Origin: Acidobacteria bacterium UBA2994
Lineage (GTDB): Bacteria > Acidobacteriota > Vicinamibacteria > Vicinamibacterales > UBA8438
Reading direction: 5' to 3'
Assembly (NCBI GenBank): GCA_002346545.1
Contig: DEAA01000032.1
Span: 26,435-90,434 of the forward strand
Length of the DNA stretch: 64,000 nucleotides
Program-made: the position numbers and the translations under genes
In this document: piece by piece, positions 50,254-59,093 of the stretch
Layout of the letters: each line of letters starts with the position of its first letter
Position numbering within the stretch: position 1 is the first letter of the stretch
Notes under the pieces: generated by a model
Seen by the model: only the letters and a program-made list of their open reading frames with translations
Told to the model about the DNA's origin: nothing
Database searches by the model: none

Positions 50254-51183
50254 ATGAAATCGTGGTGGATATCCCTAGGGTTGCTGATCGTTAGCGCGAC
50301 CAGCGTCGGGGCGCAGGAAGCGCGGTCGATTCTGTTCATTGGCAACAGCTTCACTTACGGGCACGGGTCGGCCGTGCGTTACTGGCGGCCGGATACGGTC
50401 ACTGACCTGAACCGAGAGGGTGTCGGCGGCGTGCCGGCTCTGTTTAAGGCGTTCACCACACAGGTGGGCGTGCCCTATGACGTTTACCTCGAGACACGCG
50501 GTGGCTCGTCCATCGACTTTCACCTGCAGGAGAAGCGGGCCGAGATCACTCGGCAGCCCTGGGACGTGGTCGTAGCCCACGGATTCAGCACACTCGATCC
50601 TCAGAATCCGGGTGACCCGACGGCGTTGCTGCGGTCGGGCCGGAACATGGCTGAGTTGCTCGTGGCTAGAAACCCTGATGTTGACTTCTATGTCACCGCC
50701 ACGTGGTCTCGTCCCGATCTGACTTACCAGGACGGCTCGCCCTGGTCCGGAAAATCGATCGATACGATGGGTATCGATGTGAATGCGGCCTACAGCCGGC
50801 TGGCGGCCGAGGTCGACGGCGTGAAGGGGGTGAACCCGGTGGGCCTGGCGTTCAACCGGGCGATGAGCGCCGGGGTGGCCGACCCGAATCCCTACGACGG
50901 GATCGCCGTTGACCAGGTCGACCTCTATACTTTCGACCACTACCACGCGAGCTCGTTCGGCTACTACCTTGAAGCACTCGTCGTGTTTGGCAACGTGACC
51001 GGCGTCGACCCGCTGGTACTGGGAAGTAGCGAGTGTTCAGGGTTCGAGCTGGGGATGTCCGGCGCGCAGGCTGAAGCGCTGCAGCAGGTAGCCCACGACG
51101 AGCTCGTGGCGGCTGGTGTGGTGCTGAAGAAGCCTGCCGGATTGACGATGCCCGCCCGCGCGTCGAGCTGCGCTACCCCGTAA
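50254..51183 (+). CDS. Exported SGNH-hydrolase-like protein
   Basis: A 309-residue secreted protein. The signal peptide ends 'SVGAQEA', followed by block I 'ILFIGNSFTYGHG', the SGNH/DUF4886-type nucleophile motif with Ser in 'GNSFT'. The family's terminal Asp-x-x-His is seen as 'FDHYHASSFGYYL' late in the protein, and 'RGGSSIDFHL' supplies a likely block II Gly. Blocks are intact, so esterase or acetyl-ester hydrolase activity on carbohydrates or lipids is plausible. An AAGGAGAC site lies upstream of ATG 50254. A strong hairpin at 51190 follows the stop. Confidence 0.8.
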   Translation: MKSWWISLGLLIVSATSVGAQEARSILFIGNSFTYGHGSAVRYWRPDTVTDLNREGVGGVPALFKAFTTQVGVPYDVYLETRGGSSIDFHLQEKRAEITRQPWDVVVAHGFSTLDPQNPGDPTALLRSGRNMAELLVARNPDVDFYVTATWSRPDLTYQDGSPWSGKSIDTMGIDVNAAYSRLAAEVDGVKGVNPVGLAFNRAMSAGVADPNPYDGIAVDQVDLYTFDHYHASSFGYYLEALVVFGNVTGVDPLVLGSSECSGFELGMSGAQAEALQQVAHDELVAAGVVLKKPAGLTMPARASSCATP

Positions 51184-51189
51184 CCGATC

Positions 51190-51218
51190 GGGTGCCCGTG
51201 CCTTTGGTGCGGGCACCC
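51190..51218. terminator. Hairpin between convergent genes
   Basis: A perfect 9-bp stem, GGGTGCCCG (51190-51198) with CGGGCACCC (51210-51218), around an 11-base loop. It lies seven bases after the SGNH-like gene stop and upstream of the convergent transketolase-like stop; only short T content follows. Confidence 0.65.
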
Positions 51219-51305
51219 TGTCTGCCAGCTGGCTAAGCCCGTTGTCGACGACCACCAGCCTGAGCGACGCGTGTTCCCGCGGCATGACGGACCATTGCCG
51301 GCCGG

Positions 51306-53867
51306 CTACAGCGCGCTAAGCGCTTCTCGCTGGCGGGTCAGCCGCGATTCGCGTTCACGGGCGAACTTCGCCACACCCTCGAAGATCGAGTTTTGGTCGA
51401 GGCGCGACTCGGTGATGACTTCCGGTTCAAGACCGCCGCTGCGCCAGCGGTCGTCGAAGTCGGCATACATCGAGTATTCCTCGGTGAGTGGGCCGAGGTT
51501 GGGGATGGGGGGCACCCGCTTGGTCATCGTGCTGATAACCATGCAGTCGTAGCGGGCGGTCTCTGGCAGGATGGACTGCCGATACGCCTCGGATTGGAAG
51601 CCGAAGAGCTCGGTGCTGATCACGGCCGCGATCCGCACATTGATGCCGGCCTCCTCGAGACGCGGAATCACGCCGACCAGATTGGACGACGAACTCGAAC
51701 CCTGCACGAAGATGGTGCCCATCTGTGGAGCGTCCGGGGCGTAATCCCGGATCAGATACACCCCCTTGGCGGCGGCCTTCACATCGGTGTCAGCGAACGT
51801 CGAGCGGTCGGCGACGTGGAAGTCGGGCCGTGCCACGTGGATGACGATGATGCCGAGCTCCTTGATTTCGAGTGCCTTCTGCACCGCCGCGAAGTAGCCT
51901 GGCGCCACGTCGTTGTAGTCCCAGAAGTACAGGTTCACCACCTGGTTGCGTGGCAGGAGCGTCCAGGTCTGCGGTGCGAAGATGCCGAAGTGGGTGCGGG
52001 CGTCGGCGGCGGTCTCCGGACCGGAATGTCCGGCGAGCACGTGGAGCACCCCCAATTCGAACGGACTGTCCTGGTTCATCTGCGAGAACACCCGGGCCGG
52101 GGTGTACATCAGCGGCGTGAAGGCGCCGTAGGTGCCGGAGATGCCCCAGACCCCGGCGAAGTTTGACGGGTCGGTCGACGCGTTCTGGCTGACCATCCCG
52201 ATGATGGTCGAGGCGTTGCCCGCCTCCTGGATGGCTGCCTTTAAGCGGGTGCCGAGCGGGTTCTCCACCGGATCGTAGTGGCCCAGCAGGTTGGCCTTCT
52301 CGATGTTGATCGAGTTTGAGAGGTCGGCCGCCATCGTCAGGAACCGGCCATCGGTCACGTAGTTCAGCCAGGCGCCGATCTCGCTTACGGCCCGGCGCGG
52401 GCCCTTCTGCTGACCCGGCTCGGCAAAGAGCGATATCTGTCGTTCGACCATGGCGCCGCTCCGGGCGTTGGTGACCACCACGTCCTGCGGCGCGGTCGGC
52501 AGCTGCTCTACTTTCAGTCGATCGTCGAGGAATGGGTTGGTGGTGGCGTCAATCCGGAGCGTCGGAGTTCGAGCCACCGAGCCGGCGATGTTGACCACGC
52601 GCTCGGCTATCCAGGCGCCGAGGCCGTCGCGCGAATCGAGCACCGACATTAACCGGTCGACGTTGGTCTTGAACTGCACCAATCGGTCGGCGTAGGTTGC
52701 AGGCTCGCCGTCACGGATGCCGTCGAACTCGATGCCGTACGTGCGTTCGAACGACTCGGCTAACGTGACGAAGTACGGGTCATTTAGCTTGAAGCCGTAA
52801 GGGTGCGACGGGTAGCCGATGATCTGTTCCGTGTCGCCGATCTTTCCGTTGCGCCCGGCTGGCCACCAACCCTTGGTGGTTGAGCCCACCAGTGCCATAG
52901 GTCGACGGTCATCGGCTGGCCATTCCTCCATCACCCTGTAGGCCGCCATCACCTGGTCGAAGTCGTTACCGTCTTCGATGGTGAACACGTTCCAGCCGTA
53001 GGACACCCACTGCTGGACTAGGTCGTAGTCGCTGTAGCTCGGTTTTACCACTCCGCCGATCAGGCTGTCGTCGATGCCCGCGTTGTTGTTTGAGATGAGC
53101 ACCCGGAGCCGCTTGCCGACCTGCTGCGAGAGGGCGATGCTCTTGAGTTCCTGGGCGTGGCCCTCGGTCAGCGCGAACTCGCCTTCGAGCGCCACCACCT
53201 TCATCTCGGGCGGTCCGCCGATGTAGTCCCAGAAGAGCGCCTTGCCGGCCGCGGTTGTGATGCCGATGCCGGAGGGCCCGCCATTGACGTCGTTGGTGAC
53301 ATCGATCGACTCGGCGTGGCCAGACAGGGCACGGATGCCGCGGCCCCGCGCCTCGGCAAACAGCGGATGGTCGCTGAGACCGTTGTCAGCGAGCAACGTT
53401 TCGAGCGCGCCCGAACCGCGCCGGAACCCCAGCGCGTCGACCGGCAGCATGGCAACGTCTGGCGCGCAGGCGAAGCGGTCCTCTCCGGTCGCTTCGTGCT
53501 GACGGCGCAGCGCCTCGTAGAGCACCATCCAGAGCGCGTAACAGGTCGGGATGCAGTGGCCGCCGGCCAGCATGAACTTGTCGGTGCAGGGTAGCTTGGG
53601 CTGGCGGAGGTCGTAGCGCAGCCCGCCATACTCGGGTCCACCCAGATGGCACGCTACGTTGTAGGGCGTGTAGGCCAGCGGTCCGCCGAAATGACCGGTC
53701 TGGGCGTAGTTGCCCATGAGGCAGAGCTGCATCGCGGTCAGGAACGCGACGTCGTCATAGCGTTGCCGTTCGTAGTCGGGAAGCTCGATGGCATGCGGGT
53801 GAGCTTCGCTTGCCGCCGTCACCGTGTGGAGTGTGATCGTCTGACCTGCCGGAGCGTCTGTTGTCAT
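51306..53867 (-). CDS. Transketolase-like thiamine diphosphate enzyme
   Basis: An 853-residue protein with the three-domain layout of transketolase and homodimeric pyruvate dehydrogenase E1. N-terminal blocks are 'AGGHCIPTCYALWM' (the H..P..YA region), 'GPSGIGITTAAGKALF' and the cofactor loop 'LEGEFALTEG' at 227-236 followed by 'ISNNNAGI'. In canonical enzymes the loop is GDGE..EG; here Glu replaces the metal-binding Asp and two extra residues are present. The middle pyrimidine-binding domain includes 'GVWGISGTYGAFTPLMYTP', and a C-terminal transketolase domain is present. The substrate is uncertain and the variant loop raises doubt about standard activity. Divergent from the exported aldolase gene. 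Confidence 0.85.
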   Translation of the reverse strand: MTTDAPAGQTITLHTVTAASEAHPHAIELPDYERQRYDDVAFLTAMQLCLMGNYAQTGHFGGPLAYTPYNVACHLGGPEYGGLRYDLRQPKLPCTDKFMLAGGHCIPTCYALWMVLYEALRRQHEATGEDRFACAPDVAMLPVDALGFRRGSGALETLLADNGLSDHPLFAEARGRGIRALSGHAESIDVTNDVNGGPSGIGITTAAGKALFWDYIGGPPEMKVVALEGEFALTEGHAQELKSIALSQQVGKRLRVLISNNNAGIDDSLIGGVVKPSYSDYDLVQQWVSYGWNVFTIEDGNDFDQVMAAYRVMEEWPADDRRPMALVGSTTKGWWPAGRNGKIGDTEQIIGYPSHPYGFKLNDPYFVTLAESFERTYGIEFDGIRDGEPATYADRLVQFKTNVDRLMSVLDSRDGLGAWIAERVVNIAGSVARTPTLRIDATTNPFLDDRLKVEQLPTAPQDVVVTNARSGAMVERQISLFAEPGQQKGPRRAVSEIGAWLNYVTDGRFLTMAADLSNSINIEKANLLGHYDPVENPLGTRLKAAIQEAGNASTIIGMVSQNASTDPSNFAGVWGISGTYGAFTPLMYTPARVFSQMNQDSPFELGVLHVLAGHSGPETAADARTHFGIFAPQTWTLLPRNQVVNLYFWDYNDVAPGYFAAVQKALEIKELGIIVIHVARPDFHVADRSTFADTDVKAAAKGVYLIRDYAPDAPQMGTIFVQGSSSSSNLVGVIPRLEEAGINVRIAAVISTELFGFQSEAYRQSILPETARYDCMVISTMTKRVPPIPNLGPLTEEYSMYADFDDRWRSGGLEPEVITESRLDQNSIFEGVAKFARERESRLTRQREALSAL

Positions 53868-53972
53868 CGTGAGTCTGGACCTCGCCTCAGCGGGATACTA
53901 CACTTCGCCGGGAGCGGTGTCAGTCATCACGACCCACCGCAGGGAAGCCCCAGCAAACCAACTGAGGATGTC

Positions 53973-55118
53973 ATGAGGATCAAGTCACTGCTTATCGCTG
54001 CCGCCGTCCTAGCCGTTATGGCCGGCGTCGCGGCTCCTGATGCCGCGGCGCAGTTCCGTGCGGCCGAGTTCGAATACGGGGAGCGGTTCGACCTGCCGGA
54101 GGGTGAGGCGGCCGAGATCTGGAACCCTGCGATGAAGAAGCTCATCGAGGGTGGCCCGATGGTGGGCGGTACCGTTCGCGCCACCGACCCGCGCACCTAC
54201 TGCGCGATGGCCGCGGCCGGTTACGACTTCATCTGGGTGGAGATGCAGCACGAAGCCATCGACTGGGAGCAGGTGGCCCGGATGTGGCGCACATGCCCCG
54301 GACCGGCGGCGCCTGGTGTCCGCGTGGCCTACGCCGATGAGCGTGAGATTCAGCACGCTACAGACATGGGCGCGGCCGTGATCGTGGTGCCGACGGTAGA
54401 CTCGGTCGAAGAGGCGCAGGAAGCGGTCAACTGGACCTACTTCCCGCCGATGGGGCGCCGGAGCGCCGGCGGCGGCCAGGGGCCGAGCAGCCTCTGGAAT
54501 GACGTGCCTGGTGGCTACCGCCAAACCTGGAACGACAACGTCGTGCTGATCCTGATGATCGAGACTCTGGAAGGGGTCGAGGCGGCGCGCGAGATCGCCA
54601 AGATCCCGGGTGTCGACGGGCTGTTCGCCGCGAGCGGCGACCTGGGTAACTTCTCCGGCTACGGCGAGGGCGATGCCGAGTACGACGCCATCATCACCGA
54701 GGTGGCCGAGGCGGCGCTCGAGGCCGGGATTCACGCCTGCGCGCCGCTTCGCTGGGCGGACCGGCCGCACTACACCTGCTTCCAGGCAGGTACTGAAGGC
54801 GCCAACATCCGTCGCGGTGCCGCGGCCGAGTTAGCCCAGGCCAACGACCGGTTCGGGAACAGCGGCGCCGGCGGCACCGAGCCTACCGGTTCCGGCACGG
54901 TGGCTCTGCTGGCCAACCTGACCGCCGACTGCGGATCGATCACCTATGAGGCGGATTGCAACGCGTCGTTCGAGGCCGCGGCCACTGCGGCAGCCGGCAT
55001 GAGTGCCGATGAGCAGGAGCGGGTGGTTCGCCGGTTGCGCCAGGTGCTTGGCGCCAACCCGAACCACGCCGACCGGCTGCGCGGCATCGCCCAGCGAGCC
55101 GGTCTGTCGCTCGACTAG
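53973..55118 (+). CDS. Exported HpcH/HpaI-type aldolase
   Basis: A 381-residue protein of the HpaI (2,4-dihydroxyhept-2-ene-dioate/2-keto-3-deoxy sugar) aldolase family. ATG 53973 has GAGGA six bases upstream and starts a clear signal peptide, 'LLIAAAVLAVMAGVAAPDAA'. Aldolase blocks are intact: 'GYDFIWVEMQHEAID', 'MGAAVIVVPTVDSVEEA' with the proline after 'VV', 'FPPMGRRS', 'MIETLEGVEAAREIAKIPG' and 'GVDGLFAASGDLG'. A 100-residue C-terminal extension, with two cysteines ('TADCGSITYEADCNASF'), is not part of the usual 260-residue enzyme. Export of this normally cytoplasmic metal aldolase is unusual. It is divergent from the transketolase-like gene, possibly sharing regulation. Confidence 0.9.
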   Translation: MRIKSLLIAAAVLAVMAGVAAPDAAAQFRAAEFEYGERFDLPEGEAAEIWNPAMKKLIEGGPMVGGTVRATDPRTYCAMAAAGYDFIWVEMQHEAIDWEQVARMWRTCPGPAAPGVRVAYADEREIQHATDMGAAVIVVPTVDSVEEAQEAVNWTYFPPMGRRSAGGGQGPSSLWNDVPGGYRQTWNDNVVLILMIETLEGVEAAREIAKIPGVDGLFAASGDLGNFSGYGEGDAEYDAIITEVAEAALEAGIHACAPLRWADRPHYTCFQAGTEGANIRRGAAAELAQANDRFGNSGAGGTEPTGSGTVALLANLTADCGSITYEADCNASFEAAATAAAGMSADEQERVVRRLRQVLGANPNHADRLRGIAQRAGLSLD

Positions 55119-55142
55119 CGACATCCCCCGCTGTCGTTTGCA

Positions 55143-55176
55143 CGGGAGGACGGGGCACAGACACCTCGTCCTCCCG
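55143..55176 (+). terminator. Hairpin after the aldolase gene
   Basis: A 10-bp GC-rich stem (55143-55152 with 55167-55176) and a 14-base loop lie 25 bases after the stop. No T-run follows, so it is a terminator-like structure rather than a proven intrinsic terminator. Confidence 0.5.
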
Positions 55177-55299
55177 CACCACATGTCATCCGCCCGGGCC
55201 GTAGTCCGCCCTCCTGCATGATCAGGATTGGGATCATCGCACCGGCGAGAACGGATAACGTCAGCAGGCGCACAAATCTGAGTTTTAGCGGCTGGAGCG

Positions 55300-55827
55300 C
55301 TACGCCCGACTGAGGTGCCGCTCGGCGAACTGCTGTACGACCTGCCGCCGCCAGAGCTGCTTGTCAACGTGTGGGCGGACGGTTTCCAGATGCGCCTGGG
55401 CCTGTTCCGGGGTTAGGCCGCGATGGGCGACCAGCCAGCACAGGGCGACGGTGGCGCTGCGTCCGCGTCCCGCTTTGCAGTGGATATAGACGGTACGCTC
55501 CTGCCGCCGGTGCGTCTCGACGAACGTCACCGCGCGTTCGATGTCTTCGAGGCAAGGTGAGGTGAAGTCGAGGGTGGGCGTCCGCAGCTGTTCGATGCGG
55601 TGCCGCTCATAGCCGGTGACGGGACCGCCATATTCGATACAGGTGTTGACCACTGCCCGTACGCCCGCTTGTGCCATGTCGTCGACTAGCCACGGGAGCG
55701 GCAGCGCGCCGAGCAACACATGCTCGTCGATGGCGTCCCACCAGCGCCGTTCGGTAAACAGACGCTCCATTAGCAGGTTGTACACGAGGGTCGGGACGAA
55801 GAGGGCTCGGATCAGTAACTGTTTCAC
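55300..55827 (-). CDS. PTPMT1-like dual-specificity phosphatase
   Basis: A 175-residue phosphatase with the P-loop 'HCKAGRGRSA': catalytic Cys117 and Arg123. 'AIDEHVLLGALPLP' at 32-45 and 'RTPTLDFTSP' match the eukaryotic PTPMT1 layout ('IDPTVLLGALPL', '..TVDMTG'), rather than ordinary protein tyrosine phosphatases. PTPMT1 dephosphorylates phosphatidylglycerophosphate to phosphatidylglycerol in cardiolipin synthesis. A short hydrophobic N-terminus ('LIRALFVPTLVYNLLM') could anchor it to the membrane. A lipid phosphatase role is therefore likely but inferred; a CDP-alcohol phosphatidyltransferase is 24 kb away. Confidence 0.85.
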   Translation of the reverse strand: MKQLLIRALFVPTLVYNLLMERLFTERRWWDAIDEHVLLGALPLPWLVDDMAQAGVRAVVNTCIEYGGPVTGYERHRIEQLRTPTLDFTSPCLEDIERAVTFVETHRRQERTVYIHCKAGRGRSATVALCWLVAHRGLTPEQAQAHLETVRPHVDKQLWRRQVVQQFAERHLSRA

Positions 55828-55909
55828 CGAGCGGGAGCATGCCGTGCGGGCCGGCGCGGGTCAAGCAAGCACGGACGGTCCCGCTTGTGCTCTGTCGTAT
55901 CCTTCATCC

Positions 55910-56590
55910 GTGCCTGCCTTCGATTGCACTGTTTGCGGTGCTAGGTTCACCGTGCCTCAGGCCGCGCTGGACAAGTACGCGGGCTGGGAGCCCAGGTACT
56001 GCCGGGAACACTCGCCGCAGCGTGCGCGCGCGCTGGACAAGCCGAATACGCCGGCCCAATCAGTCGCCAAGAGTCGAGGGAGCGTGGGACGTGGCCGGTC
56101 GCTACGTGAGGCAAACCTCACCACCAACGAGGTCCTCGACAAGTTCACCGATGGGCCCGAGACCGGCGTGTTCACCGATGGTGGGTCGGCTCCGAACCCC
56201 GGGCCTGGGGGTTGGGGGGTGGTCTGGGTCAAAGATGGCGAGATTCAGGCCGAACGTTACGGGCATGACCCAGATACGACCAATAACCGGATGGAACTCA
56301 TGGCGCTGACCGAGGCCTTCAAACTCCTGCCAGAGGATGCCGAGGTCGAGGTCTTCTCCGACAGCCGCCTCTGTGTGCAGACCATTACCGAATGGGCGCC
56401 CGGGTGGGAACGCCGGGGCTGGAAGAAGAAGTCTGGGCCGATCAAGAATCTGGAACTAGTACAGCAACTGCTCCGACTCTACCGCGCTCATCCACGGTGC
56501 ACGCTGAAATGGACGGCCGCCCATTCGGGCACGCGCTGGAACGAATACGCTGACAGTCTGTCTACCGCCTGGATGCGCGACAAGAAATAG
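55910..56590 (+). CDS. rnhA: Ribonuclease HI with N-terminal zinc-finger-like segment
   Basis: A 226-residue nuclease cleaving RNA in RNA-DNA hybrids. The C-terminal 145 residues are RNase HI: 'FTDGGSAPNPGPGGWG' (first Asp), 'NNRMELMALTEA' (Glu), 'VFSDSRLCV' (Asp) and 'AHSGTRWNEYAD' (His loop and last Asp), so all catalytic acids are present. The N-terminal 70 residues start 'FDCTVCGARF' and '..RYCREHSPQR', giving C-x2-C and C-x2-H pairs of a possible zinc ribbon; this replaces the hybrid-binding domain seen in other long RNases H. The start is GTG 55910, the first start that includes the Cys pair; no strong ribosome site is visible. Confidence 0.9.
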   Translation: MPAFDCTVCGARFTVPQAALDKYAGWEPRYCREHSPQRARALDKPNTPAQSVAKSRGSVGRGRSLREANLTTNEVLDKFTDGPETGVFTDGGSAPNPGPGGWGVVWVKDGEIQAERYGHDPDTTNNRMELMALTEAFKLLPEDAEVEVFSDSRLCVQTITEWAPGWERRGWKKKSGPIKNLELVQQLLRLYRAHPRCTLKWTAAHSGTRWNEYADSLSTAWMRDKK

Positions 56591-56735
56591 AGCGCTTATC
56601 CCGGCTGCTTGATCGTAACTAGCTGAGAACGCAGTGGGTTACAATCAATCTCCGCTTGACTTGTGACGGACTGGTGACTAGTCTGGCACTGATTACTAGT
56701 ACACCTGTGGACTAGCGCAAGAGACACGGCCCCGA

Positions 56736-59093
56736 ATGGCGACGTTGACCACGCGTTTCCTCGGCATCATCGGCACCAGAGGGTTGGTCTGCGCGCTGTT
56801 CCTATTGGCGCCAGGGACCCTGGCTGCCCAGGAGGGTCTTGAGGCGAGCCGGGCCGTGCTCGACCGCTACTGCGTTACTTGCCACAGCGACCGGCTGGAG
56901 ACGGCAGACCTCTCGCTGGAATCGGTCGATCTGGCCGACCCGGCCGCGCATGCTGCGGTGCTCGAGGAGGTTATCCGGAAGCTCCGGACCGGCACCATGC
57001 CGCCCCCACTGCGGCCCACGCCGTCGGACGACGAGCGGGCGCAGGTCCTGCTGTGGCTTGAGTCGTCGCTCGACGCGGCCGCCGCGGCTGCCCCAAATCC
57101 AGGGCGTACCGAGACCCTCCGACGGCTCAATCGCACCGAGTATCAGAATGCTATCCGCGACCTGCTGGCGCTGGATATCGACGCGCAGACGCTCTTGCCC
57201 GCCGACGAAGCGGGTCATGGCTTCGATAACGTCAATGTTGGCGACCTGTCTCCGGCGCTCCTCGATCGCTATATCACCGCAGCACAGCGGATCAGCCAGC
57301 TGGCCATCGGCAGCACGCTGTCGACGATTCAGAGCGACGTAATCCGCGTGCCAGCCGACACCACGCAGGAAGAGCATGTCGAAGGGCTCCCTCTGGGCAC
57401 CCGTGGCGGGCTTGCGACGATCTACACCTTCGCGCAGGATGGCGAGTACGACATCCGGATCCGCCTGGCGCGCAATCGCACTGGAAACATCGGGGGACTG
57501 CGAGGGGACGGGCTACACACGGTGCAACTGTTGTTAGACAAGATGCCGGTGGCGACCTACACCGTGCAGCGTCCGGAGGGTGGCGACGACACCTTTGCCG
57601 ACGCCCACCTCCGGTTACGCCTTCCGGTGACGGCGGGACCGCACGAGGTGGCTGCCACGTTCCTGAAAGACAGCGCGTCACTGATAGAGACCGAGCGACA
57701 GCCGCTCCTTTCCCATTTCAACGAGCAGCGACACCCCCGCCTCACGCCGGCTATCTACCAGGTCACCATCACCGGGCCGCATGACGCGCAAGGTGTGAGC
57801 GACACGCCCAGCCGGGCCCGCATCTTCAGCTGTCAGCCGTCGAGCACCGCAGACGAGGAGCCCTGTGCCCGTGGGATCCTTAGTACGCTCATGCGCCGTG
57901 CCTACCGGCGGCCGGTTGCGGCCGATGAGTTGGACGGCCCTCTGGAGTTCTTCCGTGAGGGGCGTGCTGTTGGAGACTTCGAGGCGGGCATCGGTCGAGC
58001 TCTCACTTCCATCTTGGTGAACCCTCAATTCCTCTTCCGGGTCGAGCGCGATGCGGAGAGTGATGGGCCGTATCGAATTGAAGACCTGGAGCTCGCGTCG
58101 CGGCTGTCGTTCTTCCTCTGGAGCAGCATTCCCGACGACGAGTTGCTTGACGCGGCGATCGCGGGGCGGTTAAGCGACCCGGCCGAGCTCGAGCGGCAGG
58201 CCCAGCGGATGCTGGCCGACCCGCGGTCAGACAATCTGGCCAGCAACTTCGGCGGTCAGTGGCTGATGCTGCGGAACCTCGAGGCCGTCAGTCCGAACCC
58301 TCGCTTGTATCCGGACTTTGACGACAACTTGCGTCAGGCGTTCCGCCAGGAAACGGAACTGTTCTTCGACAGCATCCTTCGTGAAAACCGGAGCGTGCTC
58401 GATCTGCTGAGCGCCGACTATACCTACTTGAACCAGCGGCTGGCCAAGCACTATGGCATTGCCGGGGTCTACGGCAGCCGGTTCCGGCGGGTCGATTTGG
58501 AACCGGGCAGCCGGCGCGGCGGGCTGCTGCGCCAAGGCAGTATCCTGTCGGTGACCAGCTACGCCACGCGGACCTCCCCAGTGATTCGCGGGGTGTGGGT
58601 GCTCGACAACGTCTACGGTGCGCCGCCGCCGCCACCGCCGGCGAACGTGCCGGTGCTCGAAGAGAATTCGGTGCAGGCCGGACTTCCGATGCGCGAGCGG
58701 CTGGCCGAGCACCGGAACAACCCGGCGTGCGCCAGCTGTCACAACACCATAGATCCGGTCGGGTTCTCGCTCGAGAACTATGACGCGGTGGGACGGTGGC
58801 GTGACCACAGTGGCGACATCAATCAGATGGACACCTCCGGCGGGTTGCCCGGCGTTGGTGAGTTTGACGGGGTGGACGGATTGGAAGCTGGGCTGTTGAG
58901 TCGTCCCGAGCTGTTTGCCGGCCGGGTCACCGAGAAGCTGCTGACCTTCGCCCTCGGCCGCGGTGTTGAGTACTACGACGGGCCGGCGGTTCGGCGCATC
59001 GTGCGCGAAGCGGCGGCGGACGACTATCGCTTCTCCGCCCTGATTCTCGGCATCGTCAAGAGCGTACCGTTTCAGATGAGGAACTCGACATGA
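56736..59093 (+). CDS. Exported DUF1592-type multidomain c-heme protein
   Basis: A 785-residue secreted protein of the Planctomycete/Acidobacteria cassette that combines a PSCyt1 heme domain with DUF1587, DUF1595, DUF1592, DUF1588 and DUF1585. The signal ends 'TLAAQ'. The c-type heme site is 'YCVTCHS' with Cys46, Cys49 and His50. 'RLNRTEYQNAIRDLL' is DUF1587, 'RAYRRPV' DUF1595, 'ILVNPQFLFRVE' and 'LASRLSFFLWSSIPDDEL' DUF1592, 'ASCHNTIDPVGFSLENYD' DUF1588 with a second CxxC-like Cys-His site, and 'RPELFAGRVTEKLLTFALGR' DUF1585. Function is unproven; a redox role on polymeric substrates has been suggested for the family. Its stop overlaps the next ATG. Confidence 0.9.
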   Translation: MATLTTRFLGIIGTRGLVCALFLLAPGTLAAQEGLEASRAVLDRYCVTCHSDRLETADLSLESVDLADPAAHAAVLEEVIRKLRTGTMPPPLRPTPSDDERAQVLLWLESSLDAAAAAAPNPGRTETLRRLNRTEYQNAIRDLLALDIDAQTLLPADEAGHGFDNVNVGDLSPALLDRYITAAQRISQLAIGSTLSTIQSDVIRVPADTTQEEHVEGLPLGTRGGLATIYTFAQDGEYDIRIRLARNRTGNIGGLRGDGLHTVQLLLDKMPVATYTVQRPEGGDDTFADAHLRLRLPVTAGPHEVAATFLKDSASLIETERQPLLSHFNEQRHPRLTPAIYQVTITGPHDAQGVSDTPSRARIFSCQPSSTADEEPCARGILSTLMRRAYRRPVAADELDGPLEFFREGRAVGDFEAGIGRALTSILVNPQFLFRVERDAESDGPYRIEDLELASRLSFFLWSSIPDDELLDAAIAGRLSDPAELERQAQRMLADPRSDNLASNFGGQWLMLRNLEAVSPNPRLYPDFDDNLRQAFRQETELFFDSILRENRSVLDLLSADYTYLNQRLAKHYGIAGVYGSRFRRVDLEPGSRRGGLLRQGSILSVTSYATRTSPVIRGVWVLDNVYGAPPPPPPANVPVLEENSVQAGLPMRERLAEHRNNPACASCHNTIDPVGFSLENYDAVGRWRDHSGDINQMDTSGGLPGVGEFDGVDGLEAGLLSRPELFAGRVTEKLLTFALGRGVEYYDGPAVRRIVREAAADDYRFSALILGIVKSVPFQMRNST

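Noticed and set aside
56591-56735. Clustered ACTAGT/CTAGT motifs upstream of the DUF1592 gene as an operator
   Set aside because: Several CTAG occurrences are present but without regular spacing or symmetry strong enough to call a binding site.
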